This document shows, piece after piece, positions 62,402 to 64,000 of a DNA stretch of 64,000 nt. Each line of letters starts with the position of its first letter. Positions within the stretch are counted from its first letter, which is position 1. The notes beneath the pieces were generated by a model. That model was not told the DNA's origin, ran no database searches, and was given only the letters and a program-made list of their open reading frames with translations. Position numbers and translations under genes: made by a program. The stretch is taken from the NCBI GenBank assembly GCA_947565635.1, contig CANOGU010000010.1:1-64000 (forward strand), in the 5' to 3' direction. The DNA is from an uncultured Lactobacillus sp. GTDB taxonomy: Bacteria > Bacillota > Bacilli > Lactobacillales > Lactobacillaceae.

Positions 62402-63655
62402 ATGACAAAACAAACAAAAAAGAAAGATGTTTATAATTTATTATTTGGTAGAATATCTACCAATATTGCTGATAGTTTATTTTATATGGCTATACTATGG
62501 CACTTTAAAGAAGTATCGCGTTCGCCTTTTATCGTATCAATAATTTTTGCAGTAGCATCAGGAATTGATATGATTTCATTTGGATTTGGACCACTAATCG
62601 ATCGAATTTCCATCAAAAAACTTCTAGAAAGTTCAACTTTTCTTCAAGCTGCTATTAGTGTTATTACATTTTTAATTCTATACTTACGTATTGATAATTT
62701 AATCATCAGTATCATTTTAATAACTTTATATATTGCCTCAACTATTCTTTCAGCCATAATTTATCCAGCAGAATATAAATTGTTGCCTTTATTTGTGTCA
62801 GAAAAAGAGTTACTTCGTTTCAACGGCATTTTTCAATTAACATATAGGGTTTTAGATTTGCTATTAGATGCTGGAGTAACTGTAATTATAACTTTAACAT
62901 CTATTCCGATTACTGTAGTTTTATCTGCTATAGTATTCGCAATTGCACTTAAGTTCTATGGAAGTCTGAAAATAAATTTAGCTGCAAAAGAATTTTTAGA
63001 AGAGGACGAATACTTTACTGGTTCTTATCGTAAAGATATGGCATTAGGTTGGAAAACTTTACGTAAAGAGAAAAATATATTGGAATTAATTTTGCCAATT
63101 GCCTTTACTAATTTCTTTTATGGTATCTTTTCGGTGGGATTACCTTATTTTGCTCAAAGCTATATTCGTGATTCAGCTTTAGGATATGGAACGCTGTTAT
63201 TTACGTCCTCTTTAGGAAGCATTGGGGGTACGTTATTAGTTCAACGTTTTAAAATCGGAAAGAAAGATATGCAAATTTTTATTGCAATTTGTTTCTTAGG
63301 AGCAGGAGTTTTTAGAGTATTAGTTCCCATTTCTATTTATCTTAACATTTGGGTATTATTGGTTGCATCAGCAATTTCTTCAATGTGGATTACCATGATG
63401 AATACCAATTTTGAGGCCTTAGTTCAAACTAGCTTTTCCTCATCAATTTTAGGCAGAGTCGAAACTATAAATGATAGTATTCTGTCAGCCATGATTCCGA
63501 TTGGTACATTAGTTGGTGGATGGATTATTAAAGTTAGTGGTTCATTAATGACTCAATATATTTATGGAGCAGCATTATTATTAAGTGCGGTTTACTACTT
63601 CTTAATTTTAAAGGATAAAAAACAAAAAAATGTTTCTGACAATGAAATAGAATAA
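62402..63655 (+). CDS. MFS transporter
   Basis: A 417-residue, 12-segment MFS (MFS_3 type): NIADSLFYMAILWHFKEVSRSP, FGPLIDRISIKKLLE. It is a different sequence from the exporter of the NRPS-like cluster. AGGATAAAGCT precedes the ATG. The gene ends inside the second copy of the 66-bp repeat. Confidence 0.8.
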   Translation: MTKQTKKKDVYNLLFGRISTNIADSLFYMAILWHFKEVSRSPFIVSIIFAVASGIDMISFGFGPLIDRISIKKLLESSTFLQAAISVITFLILYLRIDNLIISIILITLYIASTILSAIIYPAEYKLLPLFVSEKELLRFNGIFQLTYRVLDLLLDAGVTVIITLTSIPITVVLSAIVFAIALKFYGSLKINLAAKEFLEEDEYFTGSYRKDMALGWKTLRKEKNILELILPIAFTNFFYGIFSVGLPYFAQSYIRDSALGYGTLLFTSSLGSIGGTLLVQRFKIGKKDMQIFIAICFLGAGVFRVLVPISIYLNIWVLLVASAISSMWITMMNTNFEALVQTSFSSSILGRVETINDSILSAMIPIGTLVGGWIIKVSGSLMTQYIYGAALLLSAVYYFLILKDKKQKNVSDNEIE

Positions 63656-63715
63656 AAATAAACATGAAAAAAGATCAAGATTTTCTATTTTTTGAGAATC
63701 TTGATCTTTTACTTT
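63650..63715 (+). repeat. 66-bp direct repeat, copy 2
   Basis: Identical to 60946-61011, including the terminator (arms 63669-63682 and 63697-63710). It includes the MFS stop codon and abuts the convergent ABC-F stop codon at 63715-63717. Confidence 0.95.
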
Positions 63716-64000
63716 ATTCAAATTCATCTAGTGCTTCTAAGGCATTTTCCCAGTCATTATTTGCCTGGTCCAATTGCTCTTGAACAGCGGATAATTTTTC
63801 TTGGAGTGGTCCAAGCTTTTCAAATGAAGCAGCAATATCTGGATTTGCCATTTCAGTTTGGATTTCTTGTTCTTCTGCTTCCAATTTTTCAATTCTAGCC
63901 TCGGCATCGCTAACTGCACGTTCTAATTTTCTCTTTTGAGAATCGCGTGCCTTTTGTTCTTGGTAAGACAGCTTACCCTTATTTTGACTAGCCGAGGGGG
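63715..64000 (-). CDS. ABC-F family ATPase, C-terminal end (cut by window)
   Basis: Minus-strand frame open to the window edge: KLSYQEQKARDSQKRKLE, then ...DAEARIEKLEAEEQEIQTE, ending NALEALDEFE with TAA at 63717-63715. This is the coiled coil found at the C-terminus of ABC-F proteins such as Uup/EttA-like translation factors. The ATPase domains lie beyond the window. Confidence 0.8.

Overview
The window is AT-rich, low-GC Gram-positive DNA that fits the Lactobacillus gasseri/johnsonii/taiwanensis group. Supporting signs are the LPXTG serine-rich repeat adhesin with accessory glycosyltransferases, PepC, strong AGGAGG ribosome binding sites, a short SRP RNA, and gene blocks that keep Bacillus-like order. 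The species call is an inference from gene content, not from a search.

Layout. 1-3.5 kb: the 3' end of a serine-rich repeat adhesin and two glycosyltransferases. 3.8-6 kb: an LtrA-like membrane protein and pepC. 6.2-12.4 kb: dut, radA, gltX, cysS, mrnC and rlmB. 12.4-13.9 kb: a decayed beta-glucoside operon (BglG-type antiterminator, PTS EIIC and GH1 remnants) that still carries its RNA antiterminator site and terminator. 14-21 kb: sigH, then inserted carbohydrate and isoprenoid-type genes. 21.1-28.7 kb: rpmG, secE, nusG, rplK, rplA, an amino-acid ABC transporter, rplJ, rplL, a Kv-like channel and an rsmC-type methyltransferase, with L1- and L10-type mRNA leaders. 29-33.5 kb: a lactococcin-972-like bacteriocin locus with an Rgg regulator and a candidate 15-residue signal peptide. 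33.5-44 kb: housekeeping genes (tadA, SRP RNA, dnaX, ebfC, recR, yaaL, tmk, darA, holB, yabA, rsmI, thioesterase, FolT-like, tsaB, rimI, tsaD). 44-50.2 kb: a membrane protein, a ClC transporter, guaC, purA and purB. 50.3-57.7 kb: an accessory island. 57.7-64 kb: a possible HhH protein, a Nudix hydrolase, a RelBE-type toxin-antitoxin pair, a CaiB/BaiF CoA-transferase, a third Rgg with a broken oxidoreductase and an MFS pump, and the end of an ABC-F gene.

The most notable system is the island at 50.3-57.7 kb. A divergent Rgg regulator faces a 72-bp gene for a 23-residue peptide ending in DILIIVGG, the same octapeptide as the streptococcal SHP2 pheromone. Downstream of the peptide, on the same strand, lie a cysteine-synthase/SbnA-like PLP enzyme, a QueC-like PP-loop ATPase with four clustered cysteines, an adenylation-carrier-condensation NRPS-like protein, and an MFS exporter. 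This reads as a quorum-sensing-controlled small-molecule pathway in a lactobacillus. A second Rgg sits beside a lactococcin-972-like gene with its DUF1430/ABC/YxeA genes. A third lies in a module bounded by perfect 66-bp direct repeats of a terminator, so three Rgg-type regulators occur within 33 kb.
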